A stretch of 64,000 nucleotides of DNA from Maribacter sp. (GCA_011050675.1 DRFI01000023.1:518079-582078); one strand, 5' to 3'. Positions 20,217 through 29,750 are shown, counted from the stretch's first letter. The notes: a model not told the origin generated them from the letters alone. Numbers and translations are program-made.

Positions 20217-20561
20217 TTAAGCTTTAGCGGTTTTTTTGTTTCTTGTTCTTCTTCTTTCTGCCCATGAAATAGCGTGTTTGTCCAACTTAACGGTCAAAAA
20301 TCGCATAACACGTTCATCTCTTCTAAACTCCTGTTCGTAAGGTGTAACTACCTCACCAGTGTTAGTGAATTCGAACAAGTGGTAAAATCCACTCTTTTTG
20401 TTTTGGATAGGATAAGCTAATTTTTTTAGCCCCCAATTCTCTTTAGCTACCATTTTGGCGCCATTGTTAATTAAGAAATCTTCGAATTTCTTAACTGTTT
20501 CCTCTATCTGAACATCAGATAGAACGGGATTCAAAATGAAAACAGTTTCGTAATGGTTCAT
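20217..20561 (-). CDS. rpsF: 30S ribosomal protein S6
   Basis: Binds S18 on the 30S platform. The 114-residue product begins [15 protein letters not shown], a typical S6 start, with the family segment [23 protein letters not shown]. First gene of the S6-S18-L9 operon. The 230 bases upstream are shared with the divergent LytTR regulator and contain a TATTTTTG promoter element for rpsF. Confidence 0.97.
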   Translation of the reverse strand: MNHYETVFILNPVLSDVQIEETVKKFEDFLINNGAKMVAKENWGLKKLAYPIQNKKSGFYHLFEFTNTGEVVTPYEQEFRRDERVMRFLTVKLDKHAISWAERRRTRNKKTAKA

Positions 20562-20584
20562 ATTATATTTGTTTTTAAAGAGTG

Positions 20585-20592
20585 CAAAAATA
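20585..20592 (-). promoter_or_regulatory. predicted -7 element of the rpsF operon
   Basis: TATTTTTG on the minus strand, exact to TAnnTTTG and 24 bases upstream of the rpsF ATG. No clear -33 element. Confidence 0.55.
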
Positions 20593-20791
20593 GATATTTT
20601 TTTAAAATAATTATAAGAAATACGAATATTCTTCGTTATTGAATGGTAACAACATTAAAAATTAAACCAAATCTTAAACATATCATCATTACCAATTACA
20701 CGATCAACAGTGCATTGTTCACATCTTTTGTTGCAGTACATCTTGTTTTTTCAGTTCTTTGTCGATGATTTAACCCCACAAATCAACCCTT

Positions 20792-21484
20792 ATGAAATTA
20801 AGAAGTATCATCGTTGACGACTCATCTATGCAAAGGATGGCCGTTGCCAAGTTGGTAAACAATCATCCTAATTTAACTATGGTAGCAGAATACAGTAACG
20901 CTATCGAAGCTAAAAATGGAATCAAGAACCATGAGATAGATCTTATTTTTCTTGATGTTGAGATGCCAATAATTACAGGATTCGACCTACTCGAGTCATT
21001 AGAAAACAGTCCTCAGGTAATTTTGATTACCGGTAAACCAGATTATGCGCTTAAAGCATTTGACTATGATGTAACGGATTATTTACATAAACCGATTACT
21101 ATGGCACGTTTTGATGCCTCTGTTAAAAGAGCTGTTGCAAATTACGAACAATTGCACAGAGTCAATGAAGACGAAGAGCATATTTTTGTAAAAAGTAATC
21201 TTAAGAAAAGAAAGGTTATTTTAAATGATATTAAGTGGATTGAAGCTCTTGGTGACTACATAAAATTAGTAACTGATGAAGCGAATATCGTAATCTTATC
21301 AACAATGAAGTCTTTTGAAAAGCAATTGCCAGAAGATAAGTTTTTAAGAATTCACAAGTCTTACATCATTAACCTTGAAAAGGTTGAAAAATTCAACAGT
21401 AAAAATGTTGAAGTTAGTGGTAGATCAATTCCATTAAGTAGAAATAAAAAGACAGAACTAGCCGAAGCGCTTAGTAACGTATAA
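20792..21484 (+). CDS. LytTR family response regulator, orphan
   Basis: Two-component response regulator that binds DNA. The receiver domain (about 1-120) has acidic residues Asp9-Asp10, the phosphorylation site Asp55 in LIFLDVEMP and Lys in YLHKPI. The LytTR DNA-binding domain (about 130-228) contains KSNLKKRKVILNDIKWIEALGDYIKLV and FLRIHKSYIINLEKVEKF. No sensor kinase gene is adjacent, so its partner is elsewhere. It ends at a perfect palindromic terminator shared with priA. Signal and targets cannot be predicted. Confidence 0.94.
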   Translation: MKLRSIIVDDSSMQRMAVAKLVNNHPNLTMVAEYSNAIEAKNGIKNHEIDLIFLDVEMPIITGFDLLESLENSPQVILITGKPDYALKAFDYDVTDYLHKPITMARFDASVKRAVANYEQLHRVNEDEEHIFVKSNLKKRKVILNDIKWIEALGDYIKLVTDEANIVILSTMKSFEKQLPEDKFLRIHKSYIINLEKVEKFNSKNVEVSGRSIPLSRNKKTELAEALSNV

Positions 21485-21506
21485 TATATGGTATAAATTT
21501 ACTTTC

Positions 21507-21536
21507 AAAAAAGACCGCTAATTAGCGGTCTTTTTT
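21507..21536. terminator. bidirectional terminator between LytTR gene and priA
   Basis: A perfect 30-base palindrome: six A, a GACCGCTAA arm, its complement, six T. It serves both convergent genes equally well. Confidence 0.93.
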
Positions 21537-21539
21537 AGT

Positions 21540-23996
21540 TTATATATGGTCAACATTATATATAACTCGTACACCTCTATACATTGCAACAGATTTAAAC
21601 GATTTTTCTATTCTTCTAATATTCGCTTTTGTCTGTGCTAAAGAGTGTACTTTCTGAACCTTAATTACAATATGTTTTAAATATTGATTTCGAATTCGAG
21701 CCACTGGCGGATATTCAGGCCCCAATACCGTACCTCCGAAATTTGAACGTAACGCACCAGAAAACCAATCGGCAGCTTCATTTAAAACATTATAGTTTTT
21801 ATGCTTGAACGTTACTTTTATAATTCTGTTTACTGGCGGGTATTTAAATTGCTCTCTTTCATATAGCTGTTCTTTATACATCCCTTCATAATCACTATTC
21901 GTCACTTGTTTTAAAATCTGATGATATGGATTATAGGTTTGAATTACTACACGACCTCTCTTTTTAGTTCGCCCTGCCCTACCCGATACTTGTGTCAATA
22001 ATTGATAGGTTCTTTCATGTGCACGATAATCAGGAAAGTTCAATAACGAATCTGCATTCATTACGCCTACTAAATTTACATTCCTAAAATCAAGCCCTTT
22101 GGCAACCATTTGTGTTCCCACCAGAATATCCAGCTCTTGCTGCTCAAATGCGGTTATTATTTTTTCATAACCATGTTTACCACGTGTGGTATCCAAATCC
22201 ATTCGCCCAACCTTAGCATCAGGAAACAGCGCTATAACCTCTTTTTCAATTTGCTCCGTACCAAAACCTTTGGTATCTAATTCAGAACTACCACAAGCAA
22301 AACAACTTTCTGGTAACGCTGTATGATGACCACAATAATGGCAACGCAATTGATTTCTATATTGGTGATATGTTAGACTAACATCACAATTGGGACATTG
22401 TGGAGAATGACCACAGGTTAAGCATTCCATTAACGGTGCAAAACCCCGTCTATTCTGAAATAGTATGATTTGCGCACCCTCCTTTAGCGTTGCTTCCATT
22501 TCAAGAAAAAGTCGTTCAGAAAAATGTCTTTTCATCTTTCTTTTTCTTGATTCCTCCTTAATATCGACCAATTCCATTTCTGGCATTAATACATTACCAT
22601 ACCGCCTAGTTATTTCAGCATAGCCATATTTACCCGTTTTCGCGTTGTGATACGTTTCTACACTTGGTGTTGCTGAGCCTAAAAGAATATTTGCTTTATG
22701 AAGATGACCCAAAACTATAGCCGCATCTCTTGCATGATATCTTGGTGCCGGATCAAATTGTTTAAATGAACTTTCATGTTCTTCATCTACAATAACCAAA
22801 CCCAACTTACTAAATGGCAAATACATTGCTGATCTAGCACCAATGACCAATTGGGCCTTTGGCTTTTCCTGTAAAACATTCTGCCAAACTTCTACCCGCT
22901 CTTGTACGTTATATTTTGAATGATAAATTGCTATTCTTTCGCCAAAATATTCTTGTAACCTACTTATTAGTTGTGTCGTCAAAGCAATTTCCGGTAATAG
23001 ATAAAGCGCTTGTAATCCTTTCTCTAAACACTCTTCTATTAATTTCACATAGACTTCGGTTTTACCTGAAGATGTTACCCCTTTTAATAAAGTAACTTTA
23101 TTTTCTTCGAATGCCGATTTAATATCAACTAAGGCAGCTTCTTGATATTCATTTAATTCTTTGGTTTCAGAGTTATCGCTTTCACCATCATAACTAACTC
23201 TATCTGTTTTAATAAAATATTCTTCTAGAATGCCTTTATCAACCAATGACTTTATTACTGCTTTTGAAGTATTGCTTGATTTTTCGAGCTCAGTAACTTT
23301 TATTGGCTTTTGACTTTTTAACTGCAATTGAAATAACGAAAGCACAACTTGACTTTGCTTAGGCGCTCTAGTCAATGAATTTAAAAGTTCTTCTAATTTA
23401 TCATCGGATGAATGTTCGTCTCCCAATTTCACATACCGTACCAACTTAGGTTTATACTGCTCATAAACCTCTTCTTTAAGAACAATTACTTTTTTCTCCA
23501 GTAATCGCTGTAAAATTGGCAGTACATTTTTTCTTTCAACAATGGCAGAAACTTCTTGAACCTTAAGTATAGACTGATGTTGAAGTGCTTCAAAAACTAA
23601 AAATTCATCATCTAAAAGTTCATTTTCATTAATTTCATATTCTGTATTTCTGAGCACTAAAGTTTCGCTTTCTAGTAAAAAAGCTCCAGGTAAAGCACTA
23701 CGCACTACCTCACCCAACGTGCACATGTAATAAGAAGCTATCCACTCCCAATGCTTTAGTTGTGTAACATTTACAATAGGATAATCGTCTAGTATTTCAT
23801 GAATCTCCTTCGCCTCATAAGCTTCCGGCGGATTTTGATGAACACTAAAAATGATTCCTGTATATATTTTGGACTTACCAAATGGTACGGCTACGCGCAT
23901 ACCCGGCTGTAGTATCTTAGCCTCTTCTTCAGTTATACTATAAGTAAAACTAAGCTCTAAAGGAATTGGTAATATTACATTAATAAAGTTTGCCAT
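21540..23996 (-). CDS. priA: primosomal protein N' (replication restart helicase PriA)
   Basis: A 3'-5' superfamily 2 helicase that reloads the replisome at collapsed forks. The 818-residue product has an N-terminal DNA-binding domain, Walker A GVTSSGKTE, the DEEH box (VDEEHESSFKQ), and a zinc region with eight Cys (CLTCG, CPNC, CHYC, CFAC). Later helicase motifs include GTQMVAKGLDF and QVSGRAGR. The frame extends to 24020, but ATG 23994-23996 gives the usual ANFINVILPIP start and leaves 2 bases after the DUF2147 stop, consistent with co-transcription behind yihY and DUF2147. Confidence 0.96.
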   Translation of the reverse strand: MANFINVILPIPLELSFTYSITEEEAKILQPGMRVAVPFGKSKIYTGIIFSVHQNPPEAYEAKEIHEILDDYPIVNVTQLKHWEWIASYYMCTLGEVVRSALPGAFLLESETLVLRNTEYEINENELLDDEFLVFEALQHQSILKVQEVSAIVERKNVLPILQRLLEKKVIVLKEEVYEQYKPKLVRYVKLGDEHSSDDKLEELLNSLTRAPKQSQVVLSLFQLQLKSQKPIKVTELEKSSNTSKAVIKSLVDKGILEEYFIKTDRVSYDGESDNSETKELNEYQEAALVDIKSAFEENKVTLLKGVTSSGKTEVYVKLIEECLEKGLQALYLLPEIALTTQLISRLQEYFGERIAIYHSKYNVQERVEVWQNVLQEKPKAQLVIGARSAMYLPFSKLGLVIVDEEHESSFKQFDPAPRYHARDAAIVLGHLHKANILLGSATPSVETYHNAKTGKYGYAEITRRYGNVLMPEMELVDIKEESRKRKMKRHFSERLFLEMEATLKEGAQIILFQNRRGFAPLMECLTCGHSPQCPNCDVSLTYHQYRNQLRCHYCGHHTALPESCFACGSSELDTKGFGTEQIEKEVIALFPDAKVGRMDLDTTRGKHGYEKIITAFEQQELDILVGTQMVAKGLDFRNVNLVGVMNADSLLNFPDYRAHERTYQLLTQVSGRAGRTKKRGRVVIQTYNPYHQILKQVTNSDYEGMYKEQLYEREQFKYPPVNRIIKVTFKHKNYNVLNEAADWFSGALRSNFGGTVLGPEYPPVARIRNQYLKHIVIKVQKVHSLAQTKANIRRIEKSFKSVAMYRGVRVIYNVDHI

Positions 23997-23998
23997 AG

Positions 23999-24439
23999 TT
24001 ACCCCTCCACTCGAAGCCAAGTTTGGGTTCTAAAGATAAATGCCAAATATCCTCTTACCTTTAATTCATTGGTATTATCGGGATTCAACCATATTTTAAA
24101 ACGAAATGTCATGGCTTGTTCTGGATCAAAAAGTCTTTTACCTTTCCATTCACCATCATCATGAAGTTGACCTGCAGTAATAATTTCCATTCCTTCAACG
24201 GGCTTATCCTTTAAATCTCCATCACATTTCACACAAGTAACTCCTTCTTTTCCTTCTTCTAAGATTTTCACAACCTTACCATACATCAAACCTTCTTTCT
24301 TATAAATTTCAATAACACCCTTTGGCAGACCGGTACGATCATCTATAGTTTTCCACTTACCAAAAACGGATTGTGCAGAAATGCTCATTGAAATAAATAG
24401 TGTAAAGAGAATACTTAATTGTACAGTTTTGTTTATCAT
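23999..24439 (-). CDS. DUF2147 family exported protein
   Basis: A 146-residue protein with a signal peptide (hydrophobic LSILFTLFISMSISAQ). The mature part, SVFGKWKTIDDRTGLPKGVIEIYKKEGLMYGKVVKI and the ending LKVRGYLAFIFRTQTWLRV, is the DUF2147 pattern, a small beta-barrel fold of unknown function. Two Cys in CVKCD could form a disulfide or bind a metal. Its start overlaps the yihY stop by 4 bases and its stop lies 2 bases from priA, so the genes are translationally coupled. Confidence 0.9.
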   Translation of the reverse strand: MINKTVQLSILFTLFISMSISAQSVFGKWKTIDDRTGLPKGVIEIYKKEGLMYGKVVKILEEGKEGVTCVKCDGDLKDKPVEGMEIITAGQLHDDGEWKGKRLFDPEQAMTFRFKIWLNPDNTNELKVRGYLAFIFRTQTWLRVEG

Positions 24440-25404
24440 TCTTTTTTAGTGATTTTACGTAATGTGTTTAGAGACGCGTTCAGCTCAAACCCAAGTAGCA
24501 ATATATTAGAATTTAACCAGATGTATACCATTAAAATTAATAATCCTCCTAACGCACCATATAATTCATTGTATCTAGCAAATTTCTCTACATAAATACC
24601 AAACAGATATGAGGTAATTAAAAATAACGTAGTGGTCATTAAAGCTCCAAAAGAAAAGAACTTTGCTTGCCTACCTTCTCTCGTTCCAAAGTAATACAGA
24701 ATTGCTGTGGTGAAATAGGACAGTACTATAAAGAATAACACTTTTGCTATCTGCACACCTACCACTTCATCTTCACCCAAAATATAACCACCTTGTTTTG
24801 CAGCAAACTCAGATAAGTAACCAAGTACATAAAACTCAAAATATATAAAGGCCACGAAGCCTACTAAAATTAAAATAGACAATATTAGTCCCACCATTAA
24901 CGCATATAGGTATTGTCTAAAAAAATGTCGTGTAAGATCAATATGATACGACGTTTCAAAACCTCCAAAAATAGAGTTTACGCCATTTGCTACTAAAAAA
25001 ATAGAAAGTAAAAATGATGAAGATAGTAATCCTCCGCGCTTCTGATCTTTAATTTGTTGAAATACCTCTCCGAAATAATCACCTGTAGCATTTGGCAAGA
25101 ATGACTCTAAAAATAATCGAAACTGCACTTCAAAATCACCATGTTCAATATAAATATATGGTAATAAAAAAGGCACTAAAGTAACCATAAAAATAATCAA
25201 TGGAAACAAGGCCATAAATAAGCTAAAAGCAATGGCACTAGCACGTGTAGACAATGTACCTCTTAAAATACCAAGCACATACATTTCAGTAAGGTCATAA
25301 ACGGAAAGCCCCTCAAAACCTGGTAATCTGATTTTTTTTAAAAACCGGACAAACCAATTTATGATTGGAATCTTTTCTAATTTTTCTTCGACCTCTAAAG
25401 ACAT
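24436..25404 (-). CDS. YihY/BrkB family inner-membrane protein
   Basis: A 322-residue polytopic membrane protein with about six helices (hydrophobic segments around 62-85, 135-155, 170-195, 215-240, 250-272, 285-305). The family motif is seen as STRASAIAFSLFMALFPLIIF. The family was once called ribonuclease BN in error; its actual function is unsettled. It directly abuts nadC with no gap and overlaps DUF2147 by 4 bases, pointing to a nadC-yihY-DUF2147-priA transcript. Confidence 0.9.
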   Translation of the reverse strand: MSLEVEEKLEKIPIINWFVRFLKKIRLPGFEGLSVYDLTEMYVLGILRGTLSTRASAIAFSLFMALFPLIIFMVTLVPFLLPYIYIEHGDFEVQFRLFLESFLPNATGDYFGEVFQQIKDQKRGGLLSSSFLLSIFLVANGVNSIFGGFETSYHIDLTRHFFRQYLYALMVGLILSILILVGFVAFIYFEFYVLGYLSEFAAKQGGYILGEDEVVGVQIAKVLFFIVLSYFTTAILYYFGTREGRQAKFFSFGALMTTTLFLITSYLFGIYVEKFARYNELYGALGGLLILMVYIWLNSNILLLGFELNASLNTLRKITKKE

Positions 25405-26262
25405 CTACACTGCTTTTAAACTCAAATCTAGGTTATAAACCGAATGAGTCAATGCTCCAGAAGAAATAAAGTCTACACCACATTCTGCATACTCCCTAAT
25501 AGTCTTCTCATTAATTCCACCAGAAGACTCCGTTAAACAAGTGTCGCCTATTAATTTTACAGCTTTTCTAGTATTTTCATAATTAAAGTTATCTATCAAT
25601 ATACGATAAACCTCTTCCGACTCTAAAATTTCTTTGATTTCATCTAAATCTCTTGCTTCAACGATAATTTTTAAATCACGACCAGTTTCTTTTAAGTAGT
25701 TCTTAGTCTTATCAATTGCTTTGGTGATTCCGCCAGCAAAATCAATATGATTATCCTTTAACATTATCATATCATACAATGCAAACCTATGGTTTTCGCC
25801 TCCACCAATTTTTACCGCCCATTTTTCTAATGCACGTATGCCTGGTGTGGTTTTTCTTGTATCTAAAATCTTTGTTCCTGTCCCTTTTAAAAGATTAACG
25901 AACATATTTGTTTTTGTAGCTATAGCGCTCATTCTTTGCATAGCGTTTAATACCAAGCGCTCTGCCTTTAAAATACTTTGAGAACTACCTTCTACATAAA
26001 AAACAATATCACCATGACTTACAGGAGAGCCATCTTTAATTAAAACTTCTATTTTTAAATTAGGGTCAACAAAGTAAAATACAAGTTCAGCAAAATCAAC
26101 TCCAGCAATAATACCTTCATCTTTCACTAACAATTTTGCCTTACCCGTTGCTGTATCTGGAATACAGGCTAACGAACTATGATCACCATCTCCAACATCT
26201 TCACGAATGGCATTTGCTATGATTAATGTTATCTCTTCTTTAAATTGTTCTTCTGAAATCAT
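25405..26262 (-). CDS. nadC: nicotinate-nucleotide pyrophosphorylase (carboxylating)
   Basis: Makes nicotinate mononucleotide from quinolinate and PRPP, the last step of de novo pyridine ring synthesis for NAD. The 285-residue product has the quinolinate phosphoribosyltransferase signatures VLDTRKTTPGIR-like (here ILDTRKTTPGIRALEKWAVKIGGGENHRFAL), MIMLKDNHI and ESSGGIN. Divergent from rlmH across 65 bases. No nadA or nadB is nearby. It heads a tightly packed four-gene run. Confidence 0.96.
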   Translation of the reverse strand: MISEEQFKEEITLIIANAIREDVGDGDHSSLACIPDTATGKAKLLVKDEGIIAGVDFAELVFYFVDPNLKIEVLIKDGSPVSHGDIVFYVEGSSQSILKAERLVLNAMQRMSAIATKTNMFVNLLKGTGTKILDTRKTTPGIRALEKWAVKIGGGENHRFALYDMIMLKDNHIDFAGGITKAIDKTKNYLKETGRDLKIIVEARDLDEIKEILESEEVYRILIDNFNYENTRKAVKLIGDTCLTESSGGINEKTIREYAECGVDFISSGALTHSVYNLDLSLKAV

Positions 26263-26315
26263 ATTTGTAATATCTATTGTATTGCTAATTTACAAATCCA
26301 TTTGCGAAATTGATT

Positions 26316-26323
26316 TACTTTTG
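26316..26323 (+). promoter_or_regulatory. predicted -7 element of rlmH, implying a leaderless or near-leaderless mRNA
   Basis: TACTTTTG ends 4 bases before ATG 26328. If used, transcription starts at or next to the start codon. No -33 element at the expected place, so this is tentative. Confidence 0.4.
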
Positions 26324-26327
26324 ACAT

Positions 26328-26801
26328 ATGACTATAAAACTTTTAGCCATTGGCAAGACAGATAATTCTCAACTGCAAGAGCTTATTGAAATATATCAGA
26401 AAAGATTACAACATTATGTCAATTTTGAAATCGAATTGATACCAGATTTAAAAAAGACAAAGAATTTATCTGAAGACCAACAAAAGGAAAAAGAAGGTGA
26501 GCTTATCCTCAAAAAACTAGCTCCAACAGATATATTAATACTTTTTGATGAAAAAGGTAAACATTATACTTCTGTAGAATTTTCTCAATACCTTCAAAAG
26601 AAAATGAATTCTGGAATTAAGCAATTGGTCTTTTTAATAGGTGGTCCCTATGGATTTAGTAACGACATATATGCTAAGGCATCAGGAAAAATAAGTTTAT
26701 CCAAAATGACCTTTTCACATCAAATGGTGCGTTTATTTATTACTGAACAAATTTATAGATCCTATACTATTTTGAAAAATGAGCCTTACCACCATCAATA
26801 A
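26328..26801 (+). CDS. rlmH: 23S rRNA (pseudouridine1915-N3)-methyltransferase
   Basis: SPOUT-family enzyme that methylates pseudouridine 1915 in helix 69 of 23S rRNA, using S-adenosylmethionine. The 157-residue product begins MTIKLLAIGKT and carries the knot segment FLIGGPYGFS, followed by LSKMTFSHQMVRLFITEQIYRSYTI and the C-terminal YHHQ that is diagnostic for RlmH. Convergent with the receptor-like gene at 26832. Confidence 0.97.
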   Translation: MTIKLLAIGKTDNSQLQELIEIYQKRLQHYVNFEIELIPDLKKTKNLSEDQQKEKEGELILKKLAPTDILILFDEKGKHYTSVEFSQYLQKKMNSGIKQLVFLIGGPYGFSNDIYAKASGKISLSKMTFSHQMVRLFITEQIYRSYTILKNEPYHHQ

Positions 26802-26831
26802 ATAAGGCTTTGACAAATGTATTGAAATAGT

Positions 26832-27578
26832 TTACGCTGGTTTCATTAAGGATTTTACCATGTTATTTGAGACTACTTCTAGATCAGTAAGTTCTTGCAT
26901 TAAAAAGGAAATTAATTCTTCTTTGTGCTCCATATTTTTTTCAATTTTAAGAACGCGATTATAGTTCTTAATATTTTTCATGTGCGATTCGAAAGCATGG
27001 GTTTGATGCCAATTAATTTCTTTTAATTTTTGATTTTGGATTGCCATCTTTTTAATGGAAGGATTAATAAAAAAGAAAATTTCAAAAATTAAAATCAATA
27101 ACGAAAACATAGCAAGCTCTAACTCGATTATCATAAGTGTTTTAATATCCTTTTCTGAAGCTTTCTGAAATTGCCCTACAATGGTATCCATCTTCACCAA
27201 AAATTGATCTGATTCTGATGAGAGCATTTCCATATCTACAGAACCTAATTCATTAAAATCATCTAATGATTCAAGAATATAATTAATGCTTGGCTGTAGT
27301 TTATTGAAATTATTTTGAATTTCTTCATTATCCAATTTTGGAATACCGGTTACTTCATTTCCTTGCTGTAAAGCTATATTAGTATTCGATAGCTTATTCA
27401 TCGCTAAACGTAACTTACCATAATTGCAAGTACCGTATTTACACTCATAAACACTCTTTACAATAGACTGAGACAACATTCTTTGTCTACCAGCCTCATT
27501 TATTCTTAACGAATCTTGCCGCTGTCTCGCCAAAGAGTATTGAATTATTGATTGTATTAATATCGTTAATACAATCAC
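26832..27578 (-). CDS. membrane receptor-like protein with PilJ-type sensor domain and no output domain
   Basis: The 248-residue product has an N-terminal membrane helix, then an extracytoplasmic four-helix region with the type IV pili methyl-accepting-transducer N-terminal motif (INEAGRQRMLSQ), a second membrane helix (about 155-177) and a cytoplasmic coiled coil. Sensors of this type normally end in a chemotaxis, kinase or GGDEF output domain; none is present. No ATG is available at the N-terminus: the frame opens after a stop 24 bases upstream and GTG (27576-27578) is the only usual start. A signalling role through a partner protein is inference. Two Cys (CKYGTC) in the sensor region are notable. 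Confidence 0.78.
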   Translation of the reverse strand: MIVLTILIQSIIQYSLARQRQDSLRINEAGRQRMLSQSIVKSVYECKYGTCNYGKLRLAMNKLSNTNIALQQGNEVTGIPKLDNEEIQNNFNKLQPSINYILESLDDFNELGSVDMEMLSSESDQFLVKMDTIVGQFQKASEKDIKTLMIIELELAMFSLLILIFEIFFFINPSIKKMAIQNQKLKEINWHQTHAFESHMKNIKNYNRVLKIEKNMEHKEELISFLMQELTDLEVVSNNMVKSLMKPA

Positions 27579-27738
27579 CTTAAAACCAGTAGATAATAGT
27601 TATTAAAACTCTTACCAAATTTAAATTTCGATAAAACCCTTTTAAACATAATTGGAGATATTTCCTACAAAATATAAATATACCATAACCATAACCACAC
27701 ATTCCTAAAAATGTTGTAGTAAAAGCTAAAAATTGGTC

Positions 27739-27771
27739 AAAAAAAAATGCAAGTTTTTCAACTTGCATTTT
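27739..27771 (-). terminator. rho-independent terminator of serA
   Basis: AATGCAAGTT (27746-27755) pairs with AACTTGCATT (27760-27769) around a 4-base loop. On the minus strand a run of about nine T follows. Confidence 0.9.
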
Positions 27772-27803
27772 GGAATATAAAAGATATTACTTTTATGAAA
27801 CTA

Positions 27804-29696
27804 CTAGTAAAGCACTCTAAATTTTATTGTGTTCTCTACCTTCTTCAATTCTTTGATTACTTCCTTGTTGTATTCTTTATCTAAATCTGTGATTACGTAT
27901 CCAACTTCATTATCCGTAGATAAATACTGGCTATTGATATTCAATTCATACTGTGCCAATACCTTGTTGATTTTAGCCATTATACCTGGCACATTTTTAT
28001 GAATGTGTAGAAAACGGTGCGATTTGTTTTGTTTTGGCAAACGAATATTAGGGAAATTAACTGCATCAACAGTATTACCAGAATTAATATAATCCATTAT
28101 CTTATTTGGCACAAAATCTGCAATATCACGTTGTGCTTCTTCTGTACTACCACCAACATGTGGAGTTAAAATTACATTTGGAAAACCTTGTAATTTTGTT
28201 TGGAAATCTCCATTACTAGCAGGCTCATCTGGATAAACATCTACCGCAGCACCACCGATATGACCATTTTTTAAACCTTCTGCCAGTGCATCTATATCTA
28301 CTACAAAACCTCTAGAAAGGTTGATTAGCATTGCACCTTTTTTCATTTGCTTTATTTCGCGCTCACCAATAAAGTTTTTATTCGCTTTATTATCATCAAT
28401 ATGTAAAGTAACTACATCAGATACGTTTAATAAATCTTCGAGCGTATTGCATTTTACCGCATTACCTAAAGCTAATTTATCATCCACATCATAATAGTAA
28501 ACACGCATACCCATAGCTTCTGCCAATACCGACAATTGCTTACCAATATTTCCGTAACCAATTATACCCAAGTTCTTACCACGAACTTCTCTTGAGCCTG
28601 CCGCTGTTTTTTGCCATTGACCTTCGTGAATCTCCCTACTACGATCAAAAACACTTCTCATTAGCATAATAATTTCACCTATTGCTAATTCTACTACAGA
28701 TCTAGTATTGCTATACGGAGCATTGAAAACTACAACACCTTTCTTTTTAGCTGTCTCTAAATCTATCTGAGTGGTTCCTATACAAAAAGCACCAACTACC
28801 AATAGTTTATCGGCAGCATCTAAAACAGTTTGTGTAACCTGTGTTTTTGAGCGAATACCGAGAACGTGAACGCCCTTGATTTTTTCGATCAACTCTTCTT
28901 CAGACAAACTATGTTTGATCAATTCAACGGAAAAACCGTCTTCTGATAAATTATCGAATGCAGCTGTGTGCACGTTTTCTAATAGCAGGACCTTAATCCT
29001 ATTCTTTGGGTACGAAATATTTCTTGGCAACTTGTTCACAAATAAAAATTCATCTAAACTTGGTGTAACATAATCCGCATTACTTGCGGCTTTCTCTCTA
29101 TGCACGTTTTCCGTATAAGCAAAAAACTTATCTGCTATACCTGCTTCGCGCATTACATAATCACTGTAACCATCTCCAATAACTTGAACTTCCCCGTCCA
29201 AATTCATTTGCTTTAGGCAATCAATTTTACCATTGTGCTGAGATAGTACATTCTTTTCATCGAAACCGATGATATTTCCTTCTTCGTCGAATTTAAATGT
29301 ATTTGCATACACTCGATCAGAAGGTATATTGTATTCTTTTACAATAGGGTCTATAAACTCTTTAAATCCGCATGATATCACATAGATATCATCTGCATAT
29401 TTTTCAAAAAACTCTTTATTTGATGCTATAGATTTAGATATTTTACTTCTTAGCTGTTCAACCAGACCTTCTAAATCATCCTTTTTAGCATCTAACAACT
29501 TAATTCTACGCTCTAAAGACTCTGTAAACGAAATATCACCGTCAATACCTAAATTGGTAATCTTTTGTATTTCTTTAATTACTTCATCTTTATTAGACCT
29601 TCCTTCTAAAGTCATTTCTGCAAGAACATCTAAAGCCTCTACCCTAGTTAACGTACTATCAAAATCAAAAACGTATTTTCTACTTACTTCTACCAT
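27804..29696 (-). CDS. serA: fused HAD phosphoserine-phosphatase-like domain and phosphoglycerate dehydrogenase with ACT domain
   Basis: A 630-residue protein combining two steps of serine synthesis. Residues 1-215 form a SerB-like HAD phosphatase: motif I DFDSTL (11-16), motif II ISCG (107-110), motif IV GDGYSD (174-179). Residues about 233-550 form a D-3-phosphoglycerate dehydrogenase with NAD motif GIIGYGNIG (377-385), SRG (461-463) and catalytic His513 in TPHVGG. An ACT domain (about 561-630) probably senses serine. The middle step (SerC) is absent here. The gene stands alone, with promoter element 29743-29750 and a strong terminator. All motifs appear intact, so both activities are plausible, but neither is proven. 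Confidence 0.94.
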   Translation of the reverse strand: MVEVSRKYVFDFDSTLTRVEALDVLAEMTLEGRSNKDEVIKEIQKITNLGIDGDISFTESLERRIKLLDAKKDDLEGLVEQLRSKISKSIASNKEFFEKYADDIYVISCGFKEFIDPIVKEYNIPSDRVYANTFKFDEEGNIIGFDEKNVLSQHNGKIDCLKQMNLDGEVQVIGDGYSDYVMREAGIADKFFAYTENVHREKAASNADYVTPSLDEFLFVNKLPRNISYPKNRIKVLLLENVHTAAFDNLSEDGFSVELIKHSLSEEELIEKIKGVHVLGIRSKTQVTQTVLDAADKLLVVGAFCIGTTQIDLETAKKKGVVVFNAPYSNTRSVVELAIGEIIMLMRSVFDRSREIHEGQWQKTAAGSREVRGKNLGIIGYGNIGKQLSVLAEAMGMRVYYYDVDDKLALGNAVKCNTLEDLLNVSDVVTLHIDDNKANKNFIGEREIKQMKKGAMLINLSRGFVVDIDALAEGLKNGHIGGAAVDVYPDEPASNGDFQTKLQGFPNVILTPHVGGSTEEAQRDIADFVPNKIMDYINSGNTVDAVNFPNIRLPKQNKSHRFLHIHKNVPGIMAKINKVLAQYELNINSQYLSTDNEVGYVITDLDKEYNKEVIKELKKVENTIKFRVLY

Positions 29697-29742
29697 TATT
29701 CTCTTTGGTTTGGATAGGGATTTTTGTCGTTAAAATAAGTAG

Positions 29743-29750
29743 CAAAAGTA
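29743..29750 (-). promoter_or_regulatory. predicted -7 element of serA
   Basis: TACTTTTG on the minus strand, exact to TAnnTTTG and about 46 bases before the ATG. No clear -33 element. Confidence 0.5.

Noticed and set aside
20562..20791. A near-palindromic AACA-TGCA-TGTT-like sequence in the rpsF/LytTR intergenic region
   Set aside because: Two mismatches and a single copy; not enough to call a LytTR or other operator.
27580..27768. A hydrophobic 62-residue minus-strand reading frame upstream of the sensor-like gene
   Set aside because: It overlaps the serA terminator hairpin, has an aromatic- and Leu-rich composition expected of AT-rich noncoding DNA, and resembles no family I know.
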